The translations under genes and the position numbers were made by a program. The notes under the pieces were generated by a model that worked only from the letters and a program-made list of their open reading frames with translations, was not told the origin of the DNA and did no database searches. From NCBI RefSeq assembly GCF_022829465.1, contig NZ_JAKSXZ010000022.1, forward strand, positions 1-64,000: a stretch of 64,000 bases of DNA. The letters are read 5' to 3'. This DNA comes from Methylobacterium sp. J-067 (GTDB lineage Bacteria > Pseudomonadota > Alphaproteobacteria > Rhizobiales > Beijerinckiaceae). Shown in pieces: positions 50,725-59,264 of this stretch. Position 1 is the first letter of the stretch. Each line of letters opens with the position of its first letter.

Positions 50725-50757
50725 CCGGCCCCTCCCGGCAAGGACGGGTGGGGCCGG
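50725..50757 (+). promoter_or_regulatory. Leader hairpin before the transporter gene
   Basis: CCGGCCCCTCCCG (50725-50737) and CGGGTGGGGCCGG (50745-50757) pair at 12 of 13 positions with a 7-base loop. The stem ends 42 bases before the transporter ATG. No T run follows, so a role in translation, mRNA stability or Rho-dependent attenuation is more likely than intrinsic termination. Confidence 0.45.
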
Positions 50758-50799
50758 GGCTCCTCGCGGCCGAGACCGCCAGCCCGGAGATGTCGAGCC

Positions 50800-52170
50800 A
50801 TGACCACGCGCCAGCCCGCACCGCCCGTACCGAAGGCGACGGACCGCAAGACCATCTCCCTCCTCGCCTTCTCGGCGACATCGGGGGTGCTGGTCGAGTT
50901 CTACGACTTCTTCATCTTCGGCTACGCGGCGGCGAGCGCCTTCCCGCACACCTTTTTCCCGAACATCTCGCCGACCTGGGCGCTGATCTTCTCCTACCTG
51001 ACCTTCGGCGCCGGCTTCCCGGCCCGCCTCCTCGGGGCCTACCTATTCGGCCATTTCGGGGACCGCGCCGGCCGGAAGACCTCGTTCCTGATCAACATCC
51101 TGATCGTCGGCGCCACGACCTTCATGGTCGGCCTGCTGCCGGGCTACGAGACGATCGGCATCGCCGCGCCGATCCTGCTCGTCACCCTGCGCATCGTCCA
51201 GGGGATCGGCCTCGGCGGCGAGTTCGGCGGGGCGGCCTCGCTGCTCGCGGAGTTCGGCGCCACGCGCCAGCACCGGGCCTTCTGGGTGTCGCTCGCCAAC
51301 CTCGGCATCCCCGGCGGGGCGATGGCGGCGAGCGCGGTGCTCTACGTCCTGGCCGACAGCTTCTCGACCGGCGGCTGGCGCATCGCGATGCTGCTCTCGG
51401 TGGTCGTGGTGGTGCCCGGCCTGCTCGCCCGGTTCAAGCTCGCGGATTCACCGCTCTTCGAGCAGCTGAAGGCCAAGGACGAATTGTCCAAGATGCCGAG
51501 CCTCGACGTCACGCGGAAGCACTGGCGGCCGATCCTCCTGCTCGCCCTGTTCTGCGCCTTCCAGCAGATGGACGGCTATGTCAGCGGCACCTACGCCATC
51601 TCCTTCATGAAGTCGGCCGGCATCCCGCTGGCGACGACGGCGGTGATCATCTTCATCGCGCGGATCGGCGACGTCCTCGGCGTAGTGATCAGCGGCCCGG
51701 CCGCGGATTTCATGACCCGGAAGAAGCTCGGCTACATCGCGGTGATCCTCACGGCCGTGCTGTCCGTGCCCTACGCGCTCGCCATCCTGCACCAGCAGGT
51801 CTGGCTGGTGCTCGGCCTGCAATTCGTGATCACCCTGACCGGCGTCGGCATCCTGCACGGGCTCGCGCCGATCCTGACCTCGGAGAGCTTCCCGACCAAG
51901 TACCGCTATTCCGGGGCGGGCATCTCCTACAGCCTGTCGGCGATCCTCGGCGGCGGCATCGCGCCGCCGCTGCTCGCCGGGCTCATCGGGCAGGACGTGG
52001 CGGGGAATTGGTTTTATATTCCCGTCGTCTACGGCATCTACGCCGTCATCGCCGTGGCGGCCCTGGCTCTCACCCCCGAGACGCGGAATCGCCGCCTCGA
52101 CGAATTCGCCGAGACCGGGGACGGCCAGGCCGGCGCCGGGAGCAAGGTCGCCTGCGGGGCGCCCACATGA
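50800..52170 (+). CDS. MFS transporter, metabolite:H+ symporter (MHS) family, candidate sulfolactate importer
   Basis: A 456-residue protein with 12 expected membrane segments. SGVLVEFYDFFIFGYAAASA is the MHS-family opening, GHFGDRAGRKTSF the MFS loop 2-3 motif and VQGIGLGGEFGGAASLLAEF the TM4/5 signature; FPTKYRYSGAGISYSL follows later. MHS members import carboxylates such as citrate, shikimate and alpha-ketoglutarate. Its stop overlaps the next ATG (ATGA), tying it to sorAB. Across the shared regulatory gap from suyAB, import of sulfolactate or a related C3 sulfonate is the best guess; export of sulfite is less likely for this family. Confidence 0.85.
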   Translation: MTTRQPAPPVPKATDRKTISLLAFSATSGVLVEFYDFFIFGYAAASAFPHTFFPNISPTWALIFSYLTFGAGFPARLLGAYLFGHFGDRAGRKTSFLINILIVGATTFMVGLLPGYETIGIAAPILLVTLRIVQGIGLGGEFGGAASLLAEFGATRQHRAFWVSLANLGIPGGAMAASAVLYVLADSFSTGGWRIAMLLSVVVVVPGLLARFKLADSPLFEQLKAKDELSKMPSLDVTRKHWRPILLLALFCAFQQMDGYVSGTYAISFMKSAGIPLATTAVIIFIARIGDVLGVVISGPAADFMTRKKLGYIAVILTAVLSVPYALAILHQQVWLVLGLQFVITLTGVGILHGLAPILTSESFPTKYRYSGAGISYSLSAILGGGIAPPLLAGLIGQDVAGNWFYIPVVYGIYAVIAVAALALTPETRNRRLDEFAETGDGQAGAGSKVACGAPT

Positions 52171-52190
52171 GCGGCAGGAGGGAGCGGGCG

Positions 52191-53387
52191 ATGATCGACA
52201 GGCGGGACCTCCTGAGAGGCATGGCCCTCGGGCTCGGCGGGGTGGGCCTTTCGGCCCGCGCCCTTCACGCCGAGGACGTGATGCTGCCCTTCGGCAACGG
52301 CGAGCGTCCGCTGGTCGCCTTTCCCGGCAAGCGCCCGCTCCTTCAGATGACGGCGCGCCCGCCGCAGCTGGAAACGCCGTTCTCGGTCTTCGACCACGGG
52401 GCGATCACGCCGAACGACGCGTTCTTCGTGCGCTACCACCTCGCCGACATCCCCACCCGCATCGACCCGGACGCCTTCCGCCTCGACGTGACGGGCCATG
52501 TCGAGCGCCCGCTCTCCCTCTCCCTCGCCGACCTCAAGGGGATGCCGGGGGTGGAGGTGGTGGCGGTCAACCAGTGTTCGGGCAATTCGCGCGGCTTCTT
52601 CGAACCGCGCATGGCCGGCGGGCAGCTCGCCAACGGCGCCATGGGCTGCGCCCGCTTCACCGGGGTGCCGCTGAAGGCGGTGCTCGACAAGGCCGGCGTG
52701 AAGGGCGGGGCGGTGCAGGTCGCCTTCGAGGGGCTCGACGGGCCGGTCCTGCCGGAAACGCCCGATTTCGCCAAGGCGCTCACCCTCGACCACGCGCGCG
52801 ACGGCGAGGTGATGCTGGCCTGGGGCATGAACGGGCAGGACCTGCCCTGGCTCAACGGCTTCCCCCTACGCCTCGTGGTGCCGGGCTACTACGGCACCTA
52901 CTGGGTCAAGCACCTCAACGCGGTGAGCGTCCTCGACAAGCCCTTCGAGGGCTTCTGGATGAAGACCGCCTACCGCATCCCGGACAACGGTTGCGCCTGC
53001 ACCGAGCCCGGCAAGGCGGCGGACAAGACGGTGCCGATCGGGCGGTTCAACGTCCGCTCCTTCGTGACGAACCTGACGGACGGGCAGGAGGTGAAGGCGG
53101 GTAAGCTGCCCCTGCGCGGCATCGCCTTCGACGGCGGCTCGGGGATCCGCGCGGTCGAGGTCTCCACCGACGACGGCAAGAGCTGGGCGGAGGCGACACT
53201 CGGCCAGGATCTCGGCCGCTACGCCTTCCGCACCTGGACGGCCGAGGTCGAAATGGCCCCCGGCGCGCACGCCCTGCGGGTGCGGGCGACGGGCAACGAC
53301 GGCGGCACGCAGCCGATGGAGCCGCGCTGGAACCCGGCCGGGTACATGCGCAACGTGGTCGAGACGACCCGGGTGAGGGCGGCCTGA
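52191..53387 (+). CDS. sorA: Sulfite dehydrogenase, molybdopterin subunit (SorA)
   Basis: A 398-residue sulfite-oxidase-fold protein. The N-terminus MIDRRDLLRGMALGLGGVGL is a twin-arginine signal, so it folds with cofactor before export to the periplasm. VVAVNQCSGNSRGFFEPR holds the Cys that ligates molybdenum; GMNGQDLPWLNGFPLRLVVP and YGTYWVKHLNAVSV are sulfite oxidase motifs, and the C-terminal dimer domain follows (IRAVEVSTDDGKSWAEATLG). It oxidises sulfite to sulfate, passing electrons to SorB. ATG 52191 follows AGGAGGGAG; an in-frame ATG at 52167 overlaps the transporter stop (ATGA) and adds eight residues. Confidence 0.92.
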   Translation: MIDRRDLLRGMALGLGGVGLSARALHAEDVMLPFGNGERPLVAFPGKRPLLQMTARPPQLETPFSVFDHGAITPNDAFFVRYHLADIPTRIDPDAFRLDVTGHVERPLSLSLADLKGMPGVEVVAVNQCSGNSRGFFEPRMAGGQLANGAMGCARFTGVPLKAVLDKAGVKGGAVQVAFEGLDGPVLPETPDFAKALTLDHARDGEVMLAWGMNGQDLPWLNGFPLRLVVPGYYGTYWVKHLNAVSVLDKPFEGFWMKTAYRIPDNGCACTEPGKAADKTVPIGRFNVRSFVTNLTDGQEVKAGKLPLRGIAFDGGSGIRAVEVSTDDGKSWAEATLGQDLGRYAFRTWTAEVEMAPGAHALRVRATGNDGGTQPMEPRWNPAGYMRNVVETTRVRAA

Positions 53388-53701
53388 TGAGACTGACCGG
53401 ATCCGTCGCGCTCCTGCTCGCGCTGGGCGGCCCGCTCGCCGCCGCGCCGCAGGATTACGCCCTGCCCGAACCCACGGCGCAGCTGAGGGCGCCCGCCGAC
53501 CCCGCGCACCAGCCCGGCTTCGAGGCGGCGCAGGGTAATTGCATGGTCTGCCACTCGGTGGACTACATCGCCATGCAGCCGTCGAAGAAGGGGGCGGGGT
53601 TCTGGGACTCCGAGGTGACCAAGATGGTCAAGGTCTACCACGCCCCCGTCGGCGAGGCGGACGCCAAGGCCATCGCCGCCTACCTCGCCGCCACCTATTG
53701 A
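53387..53701 (+). CDS. sorB: Sulfite dehydrogenase, monohaem cytochrome c subunit (SorB)
   Basis: A 104-residue protein with signal peptide RLTGSVALLLALGGPLAAA and one haem c site CMVCH near residue 52; a Met for the sixth ligand is available downstream (TKMVKVYH or IAMQPSKK). It accepts electrons from SorA in the periplasm. ATG overlaps the sorA stop by one base (TGATG). Its stop lies 13 bases from the convergent tadC stop. Confidence 0.9.
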   Translation: MRLTGSVALLLALGGPLAAAPQDYALPEPTAQLRAPADPAHQPGFEAAQGNCMVCHSVDYIAMQPSKKGAGFWDSEVTKMVKVYHAPVGEADAKAIAAYLAATY

Positions 53702-53714
53702 GGGCGGCGCGCTC

Positions 53715-54683
53715 TCACTGGGTGCGCATGATCTGGATCACCGCCGGGGTGATGATCACCACGAACAGCACCGGCAGGAAGAACAGGATCATCGGCACGG
53801 TGAGCTTCGGCGGCAGCGCGGCGGCCTTCTTCTCGGCCTCGATCATGCGCAGGTCGCGGCTCTCCTGGCTGAGCACCCGCAGGGCTTGCCCGACCGGCGT
53901 GCCGTAGCGCTCGGCCTGGCTCAGGGCGGTCGCCACCGCCTTCACCGGATCCAGGGCGGTGCGCATCACGAGGTTCTCGTAGGCCATGCGCCGGTCCGGC
54001 AGGAACGACATCTCCGCCACCATCACCGCCAGCTCCTCCGCGAGCACCACGGACGACACCGCGATCTCGGTGCTCACCTTGCGGAAGGCGTTCTCGATGG
54101 CCATGCCGGATTCGACGCAGATCAGCGTCAGGTCGAGGGCGTCGGGCCACGCCTTGCGGATCTCGGTCTGGCGCTTCTTGGCGGCGTTCACGAGGAACAG
54201 TTCCGGCGCCTTGATGCCGAGGAAGGCGGCGCCGATCGTCATGGCGACGCGCATCAGGTAGGAGACGTCGAACGCCTCCAGGATGAACAGGTAGAAGACC
54301 GCCGCGATGAACGCGGCGACCGGCGCCACGAGGCGGAAGAACAGGAACGCGGTCTCGGCGCCCTGGCCCCGGTAGCCTGCCATCAGCAGCTTGCGCTTGG
54401 CGGTGTCCGTGCCGAGCCAGCGGCGCAGGTTGTACCGGTCCACGACCTCCTTCATGTACGCCTTGGGCTCGGTGCGCAGGCTGCCCTTGGTCGTCAGCTT
54501 CTCGCGCTCGCGCCGCCGGATGATCTCGCGCTCGTCGCTCACGAGCTTCATCCGCTTGCCGAGCTTGTCGGGTTCGAGGAAGGGCTGCGCCACGGCGAAG
54601 GCGGTCGCCGCCGCCGCGAGGGCGGCCAGCGCCGTGCCCACGAAGCGGGCGTCGAACAGCTTTGCGGCGATCTCCTCGACCAT
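53715..54683 (-). CDS. tadC: Type II secretion/Tad F-family protein TadC
   Basis: A 322-residue inner-membrane protein. KAWPDALDLTLICVESGMAI is the T2SSF signature; membrane segments are near residues 13-32 (VGTALAALAAAATAFAVA), 115-150 (FFRLVAPVAAFIAAVFYLFI) and at the C-terminus (VPMILFFLPVLFVVIITPAV). TadC and TadB form the platform for Flp pilus assembly. Last gene of the locus, 10 bases after tadB. Confidence 0.9.
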   Translation of the reverse strand: MVEEIAAKLFDARFVGTALAALAAAATAFAVAQPFLEPDKLGKRMKLVSDEREIIRRREREKLTTKGSLRTEPKAYMKEVVDRYNLRRWLGTDTAKRKLLMAGYRGQGAETAFLFFRLVAPVAAFIAAVFYLFILEAFDVSYLMRVAMTIGAAFLGIKAPELFLVNAAKKRQTEIRKAWPDALDLTLICVESGMAIENAFRKVSTEIAVSSVVLAEELAVMVAEMSFLPDRRMAYENLVMRTALDPVKAVATALSQAERYGTPVGQALRVLSQESRDLRMIEAEKKAAALPPKLTVPMILFFLPVLFVVIITPAVIQIMRTQ

Positions 54684-54693
54684 CCCGTCCCCG

Positions 54694-55695
54694 TCAGATC
54701 TCGAAGGCGATCATCTTCTTGATGACCAAGATGCCGAGGCTCATCCAGATCGCCGAACCCACCAGGGCGATCTTGCCCGCGTCGGTGGTCCAGAGCAGCG
54801 AGATGTAGTCGGGGCTGGTGAGGGTGGTGATGCCCGCCACGCCGAAGGGCAGGGCGGCGATGATCGAGGCGGAGGCCTTGGCCTCCATGCTCATCGCCTG
54901 GATCTTGCCGCGCATCTTGGCGCGGTCGCGCAGCACCCGCGAGAGGTTGTTCAGCGCCTCGGAGAGGTTGCCGCCCGATTGCTGCTGGATGTTGATGACG
55001 ATCGAGAAGAAGTTCACCTCGGCGGTGGGCACCCGCTCGTGCAGCCGGGCCACGGCCTCGCCGAGGGAAAGGCCGAGCGCCTGCGTCTCCACGATGGTGC
55101 GGAACTCGCCGCGCAGGGGTTCCTCCGCCTCGCGGGAGACCATGCGGAAGCAATCGCCCACGGGGATGCCGGTCTTGATGCCGCGCACCACCACGTCGAC
55201 GGCGTTGGGCAGTTCCTTGTTGAACTTCGCCACCCTGCGCAGGCGCAGCCAGCGCAGCAGGAAGGGCGGCAGGCCGCAGGCGCCGAAGAAGGCGCCGCCG
55301 AGGGCCGCGAACGCACTGTCGGTGAGGAGGAACAGGAAGAATGCCAAGACGAAGCCGGCGATGCCGGCGAAGGTCCAGTAGGTCCTCTTGGTCCAGTCGA
55401 GGCCGGCGCGGGCGATCTTCAGTTCCAGCGTGACCTTAGCCGCGCCCTTGGCCTTGGCCTCGATCTCGCTCAGCGTCTTGGCGACCTGATCGCGCCGGTT
55501 CACGCCGCCGCCCCGCCCGGCCGCGGCCACGTTGGTCACGGCGATGGACTTCAGGCGCTTGGTCGCCCGGCGCTCGCCCGGCATCAGGGCGACGATGCCG
55601 GCATAGGTGATCAGCGCGACGGCGACGCCCATGAGGCCCGCGGCGACGGGCAGGCCGGGCAGGAGCGCGTCGAGATCGGGCCAGAGGTCGGGCAT
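54694..55695 (-). CDS. tadB: Type II secretion/Tad F-family protein TadB
   Basis: A 333-residue inner-membrane protein. Membrane segments near 15-35 (AAGLMGVAVALITYAGIVAL) and at the C-terminus; the F-domain core reads ELPNAVDVVVRGIKTGIPVG and NFFSIVINIQQQSGGNLSEAL. Partner of TadC in the Flp pilus platform. It starts 4 bases after cpaF. Confidence 0.92.
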   Translation of the reverse strand: MPDLWPDLDALLPGLPVAAGLMGVAVALITYAGIVALMPGERRATKRLKSIAVTNVAAAGRGGGVNRRDQVAKTLSEIEAKAKGAAKVTLELKIARAGLDWTKRTYWTFAGIAGFVLAFFLFLLTDSAFAALGGAFFGACGLPPFLLRWLRLRRVAKFNKELPNAVDVVVRGIKTGIPVGDCFRMVSREAEEPLRGEFRTIVETQALGLSLGEAVARLHERVPTAEVNFFSIVINIQQQSGGNLSEALNNLSRVLRDRAKMRGKIQAMSMEAKASASIIAALPFGVAGITTLTSPDYISLLWTTDAGKIALVGSAIWMSLGILVIKKMIAFEI

Positions 55696-55699
55696 GGCC

Positions 55700-57136
55700 T
55701 CACGCCCCCTCGACGACTTCGGCCGCGTCGAGGGCCGCGCCCAGGCGGCCTTCCAGCCCGTAATAGCGGGCGCGTTCCCAGAAGCGCGGGCGGCCCACGC
55801 CGGTCGCCCGGTGGCGGCCGATGATCTTGCTGTTCGCGTCCTCGCCGATGATGTCGTAGAGGAAGATGTCCTGGGTGGTGATGACCTCGCCCTCCATCCC
55901 CAGCACCTCGGTGATGTGGGTGATGCGGCGCGAGCCGTCGCGCAGGCGGGTCGCCTGGATGATCACGTCGATCGAGCCGCAGATCATCTCGCGCAGCGTC
56001 TTCGAGGGCAGGGTGAACCCGCCCATGGAGATCATCGATTCGATACGCGACAGGCACTCGCGCGGGCTGTTGGCGTGCAGCGTGCCCATCGAGCCGTCGT
56101 GGCCGGTGTTCATGGCCTGCAGGAGGTCGAACGCCTCCGGGCCGCGCACCTCGCCGACGATGATCCGCTCGGGGCGCATACGCAGGCAGTTCTTCACGAG
56201 GTCGCGCATCGTGACCTGACCCTGGCCCTCCATGTTGGGGGGGCGGGTTTCCAGGCGCACCACGTGCGGCTGCTGGAGCTGGAGCTCCGCCGCGTCCTCG
56301 CAGGTGATGACGCGCTCGTCGTGCTCGATGAAGGCGGTCAGGCAGTTCAGGAGCGTCGTCTTGCCGGAGCCGGTGCCGCCGGAGATGACGACGTTGCAGC
56401 GCGACTGGCCGATGATCTTCAGCACCTCCGCGCCCTCGGGGGAGATGGCGCCGAAGCGGACGAGCTGGTCGAGGGTCAGCTTGTCCTTCTTGAACTTACG
56501 GATCGTGAGGGCCGGGCCGTCGATGGCCAGCGGCGGGGCGATGACGTTGACGCGGGATCCGTCCGGCAGGCGCGCGTCGCAGATCGGCGAGGCGTCGTCG
56601 ACGCGCCGGCCCACCTGGCTCACGATGCGCTGGCAGATGTTCATCAGCTGCTGGTTGTCGCGGAACCGCACGCTGGTGAGCTGGATCTTGCCGGACACCT
56701 CGATGAAGGTCCGCCCGGCGCCGTTGACCATGATGTCGGCGATGTCGTCGCGGGCGAGCAGCGGCTCCAGCGGGCCGTAACCCAGCACGTCGTTGCAGAT
56801 GTCGTCGAGCAGTTCCTCCTGCTCGGAGATCGACAGGACGATGTTCTTGAGCCCGATGATCTCCGTGACGATGTCGCGGATTTCCTCGCGCGCCGTCTCG
56901 GCGTCGAGATGGGCGAGCTGCGTCAGGTCGATCGCCTCGATGAGGGCGCCGAAGATCAGGCTCTTGGTGCGGTAATATTCGTCCGAGCGCGCGGCCTCGA
57001 CCACCACCGGCGCCTGGCGCGTGGGTGGAGGCGCCTCGCGCGCGAGGGTCGGCGCGGGGGTGGGCTGCTGCATCGCCCGCGCCGGGACGACGGGGGGAGG
57101 CGCGGCGGTCGAACCGGATTGCCGTCTACCGAACAT
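55700..57136 (-). CDS. cpaF: Flp pilus assembly ATPase CpaF/TadA
   Basis: A 478-residue secretion ATPase. An N-terminal Pro-rich linker, then the regulatory half ([20 protein letters not shown]), Walker [13 protein letters not shown], the Asp-box [16 protein letters not shown], Walker-B/His-box [20 protein letters not shown] and the C-terminal domain. It hydrolyses ATP to assemble and probably retract the pilus at the inner membrane. Order cpaE-cpaF-tadB-tadC is the standard one. Confidence 0.95.
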   Translation of the reverse strand: MFGRRQSGSTAAPPPVVPARAMQQPTPAPTLAREAPPPTRQAPVVVEAARSDEYYRTKSLIFGALIEAIDLTQLAHLDAETAREEIRDIVTEIIGLKNIVLSISEQEELLDDICNDVLGYGPLEPLLARDDIADIMVNGAGRTFIEVSGKIQLTSVRFRDNQQLMNICQRIVSQVGRRVDDASPICDARLPDGSRVNVIAPPLAIDGPALTIRKFKKDKLTLDQLVRFGAISPEGAEVLKIIGQSRCNVVISGGTGSGKTTLLNCLTAFIEHDERVITCEDAAELQLQQPHVVRLETRPPNMEGQGQVTMRDLVKNCLRMRPERIIVGEVRGPEAFDLLQAMNTGHDGSMGTLHANSPRECLSRIESMISMGGFTLPSKTLREMICGSIDVIIQATRLRDGSRRITHITEVLGMEGEVITTQDIFLYDIIGEDANSKIIGRHRATGVGRPRFWERARYYGLEGRLGAALDAAEVVEGA

Positions 57137-57154
57137 GATCGTTGCGGACCCGCA

Positions 57155-58474
57155 TCACGAAGCCTTGCGGCGGGCGGCGAGCTTGGCGAGCAGCGGCTCG
57201 AGCAGGCTGGCGCCCCCGCCCTTGCGCCGCGTCTCGACCCTGCCGATGGCGGTGGCGGCGAGGTCGTTGAACAGCTCGGCCACCTTGGAACCGGGCTGCA
57301 CCTCGGCGATCATCTGGCCGTTGTTGGCGGCGGTGCCGAACAGGGCCGGATCGAAGGGAATGGTCGCCGCGAGCGGCACGTCGAGGGCCTTGGCGAACTC
57401 GGCCGCCGCGATCTCCGGCCGTTTGGCCATGCCGCTGCCGTTGAGCAGGATGCGCGGGGGCGCGTCGTTGGGGCGGCCGTGCTTCAGGGCGCCCATCAGG
57501 TTCTTGGCGTTGCGCAGGCTGGCGAGGTCGGGGCCGGCGACGACGAGGATCTCGTCCGAGGCTGCGAGGACCCGCTTCGTCCAGGCGTTCCACTGGTGCG
57601 GCACGTCGAGGACGAGGCAGGGCACGTTGGCCCGCAGGTGCTCGATCAGCGTGTCGAAGGCGGGCTCCGACAGATCGATGGTCCGGTCGAGGCTCGCAGG
57701 CGCCGAGAGCAGGCTGAGGTTGTCGCTGCACTTCGAGAGCAGGCGCTCCACCAGGGCGGCGTCCAGGCGCTCGGGGGCGAACACCGCCTCCGCGATGCCC
57801 TGCGGCGGGTCCTGGTTGAAGTTCAGCGAGGCGGTGCCGAAGGCGATGTCGAGGTCGGCGATCACCGTCGGCACGCCCTGGCCGCGGGCGATGGACCACG
57901 CGAGGTTGTGCGCCACGGTCGAGGCGCCGATGCCGCCGCGCACGCCGAAGACCGAGATGGTGCGCCCGATCGGCTTCACCCCGGCGGCGGTGAACATCTC
58001 GGAGATGGCGGCGATCAGCCCCAGGGGCTCGACCGGGGCCATCAGGTAGTCGGAGACGCCGCGCTGGAGGAGCTGGCGGTAGAGCGTCACGTCGTTCAGG
58101 TGGCCGATCACCACGACGCGGGTGCCCTCGTCGCAGACCTCGGCGAGGGCGTCGAGGCATTCCAGCGGCTTCGAGCGGGCGCCCTGCACCTCGATAACGA
58201 TGACGTTCGGCGTCGGGGCGTGGCGGAACGCCTCGATGGCGGCCGCGCCGCCGCCCATGCGGACCTTGACCCGCGCCCGCTGCAGGCGCCTGTCCTCGGC
58301 GGCCGCCTCGATCATGGCCGCCGTCTCGGTCAATTCGCAGAAGGCCTGGATCGTGATCCGGGGCACCGGGGCGATCACGCGATCGGCCGTCTCGCTCTGC
58401 TCCGCCATCACGGGACTCTCGGGGTTGAAACGCGGTTTTCGGCGCCGGGGGCCGCTCGGTCCCCGGCGTGACAC
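57155..58474 (-). CDS. cpaE: Pilus localisation/assembly protein CpaE/TadZ
   Basis: A 439-residue protein. The first 140 residues look like a response-receiver-type domain (NVIVIEVQGARSKPLECLDA) without the usual phosphoacceptor context. Then a MinD/ParA-like ATPase: SVFGVRGGIGASTVAHNLAW with a deviant Walker A lacking the first Lys, and TVIADLDIAFGTASLNF. CpaE places the Tad machine at the pole in related bacteria. It starts 1 base after cpaD's stop codon. Confidence 0.9.
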   Translation of the reverse strand: MSRRGPSGPRRRKPRFNPESPVMAEQSETADRVIAPVPRITIQAFCELTETAAMIEAAAEDRRLQRARVKVRMGGGAAAIEAFRHAPTPNVIVIEVQGARSKPLECLDALAEVCDEGTRVVVIGHLNDVTLYRQLLQRGVSDYLMAPVEPLGLIAAISEMFTAAGVKPIGRTISVFGVRGGIGASTVAHNLAWSIARGQGVPTVIADLDIAFGTASLNFNQDPPQGIAEAVFAPERLDAALVERLLSKCSDNLSLLSAPASLDRTIDLSEPAFDTLIEHLRANVPCLVLDVPHQWNAWTKRVLAASDEILVVAGPDLASLRNAKNLMGALKHGRPNDAPPRILLNGSGMAKRPEIAAAEFAKALDVPLAATIPFDPALFGTAANNGQMIAEVQPGSKVAELFNDLAATAIGRVETRRKGGGASLLEPLLAKLAARRKAS

Positions 58475-58475
58475 A

Positions 58476-59231
58476 TCAGTTGCCGACCTGAGCCTTCACG
58501 GATGTCTGGCCATCCTGACGCCACTGGGTTGACGGATCCTTGCCTTCGCGCAGTTGCCCGACGTCGCGGATGCGCTTGACCGAGTCGATCCGGCCCTCCG
58601 GACGCCCGCGGACGAGGTCGATCGGGTCGGCGACCTGGGCGGCCACCATGGACTGGGTCGAGCAGCCGAGGTTCCAGACCGGGCGGTTGCTGTTGTCGAA
58701 GGCGAAGTTGCTGCCGCCGAGATCCTGCGGCCAGGTCCCGCAGGCATCGGCCACCTTGGCCTGCATCCGCTGGAAGCTGAGGCGGATCGGCGCCGCGAGT
58801 TCGGGCGCGGCCACCGCGTAGGGGTTGGCGACGATGTCGCGCCGGGCCACGCCGTCCTGGCCCGCCCGCTGCACGATGAGGCCCGCCGTGCGCTCGGTGG
58901 CCACGGCCCGCACCGGGGGCAGGCCGCGCGGTACCTCCATCAGCATCCCGCCCCGCCCGTAGCGGCGGTATTCGAGCATGAAGGCGTCCACGTCGTCCCC
59001 CTGGCGGGGGTCGAGATGGCCGGGGCCGGTGGGGAACAAGTCGAGGCTGCGGGTGCCGTCCGCCAGCACGATCGGGTGCCGCGCACGGTAATCGGAGGTG
59101 CCGATCGCCCCCGTCACGGGGGGCTCGGCGTTGCAGGCGCCGGCCAGGGCCGCGAGGGCGCAGGCACAGGCGAGGTGCAGCCGCAGCCTGGATGGCGTCT
59201 GCGAGGGGGCGGGCGTCGTGCGTCCGGTCAT
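58476..59231 (-). CDS. cpaD: Pilus biogenesis lipoprotein CpaD
   Basis: A 251-residue protein with a lipoprotein signal: LACACALAALAGAC, where Cys in the LAGAC lipobox would be lipidated. The mature part has YRARHPIVLADGTRSLDLFP and NFAFDNSNRPVWNLGCSTQ, matching the CpaD family (often annotated as pilus assembly lipoprotein). It may help the CpaC secretin assemble in the outer membrane. Located between cpaC and cpaE. Confidence 0.88.
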   Translation of the reverse strand: MTGRTTPAPSQTPSRLRLHLACACALAALAGACNAEPPVTGAIGTSDYRARHPIVLADGTRSLDLFPTGPGHLDPRQGDDVDAFMLEYRRYGRGGMLMEVPRGLPPVRAVATERTAGLIVQRAGQDGVARRDIVANPYAVAAPELAAPIRLSFQRMQAKVADACGTWPQDLGGSNFAFDNSNRPVWNLGCSTQSMVAAQVADPIDLVRGRPEGRIDSVKRIRDVGQLREGKDPSTQWRQDGQTSVKAQVGN

Positions 59232-59264
59232 CTCGGTCCTCGGCTCTCCGGCCGCGCTTGAGGG

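Noticed and set aside
50748..52190. A fusion of an upstream frame with sorA giving 879 codons
   Set aside because: The first 480 codons overlap the MHS transporter in another frame and are Arg/Pro-rich. SorA starts with its Tat signal at 52191 (or 52167).
18857..53715. Three convergent gene pairs (18857/18871, 31132/31146, 53701/53715) each separated by exactly 13 bases
   Set aside because: The gap sequences share no motif; probably coincidence in a compact genome.
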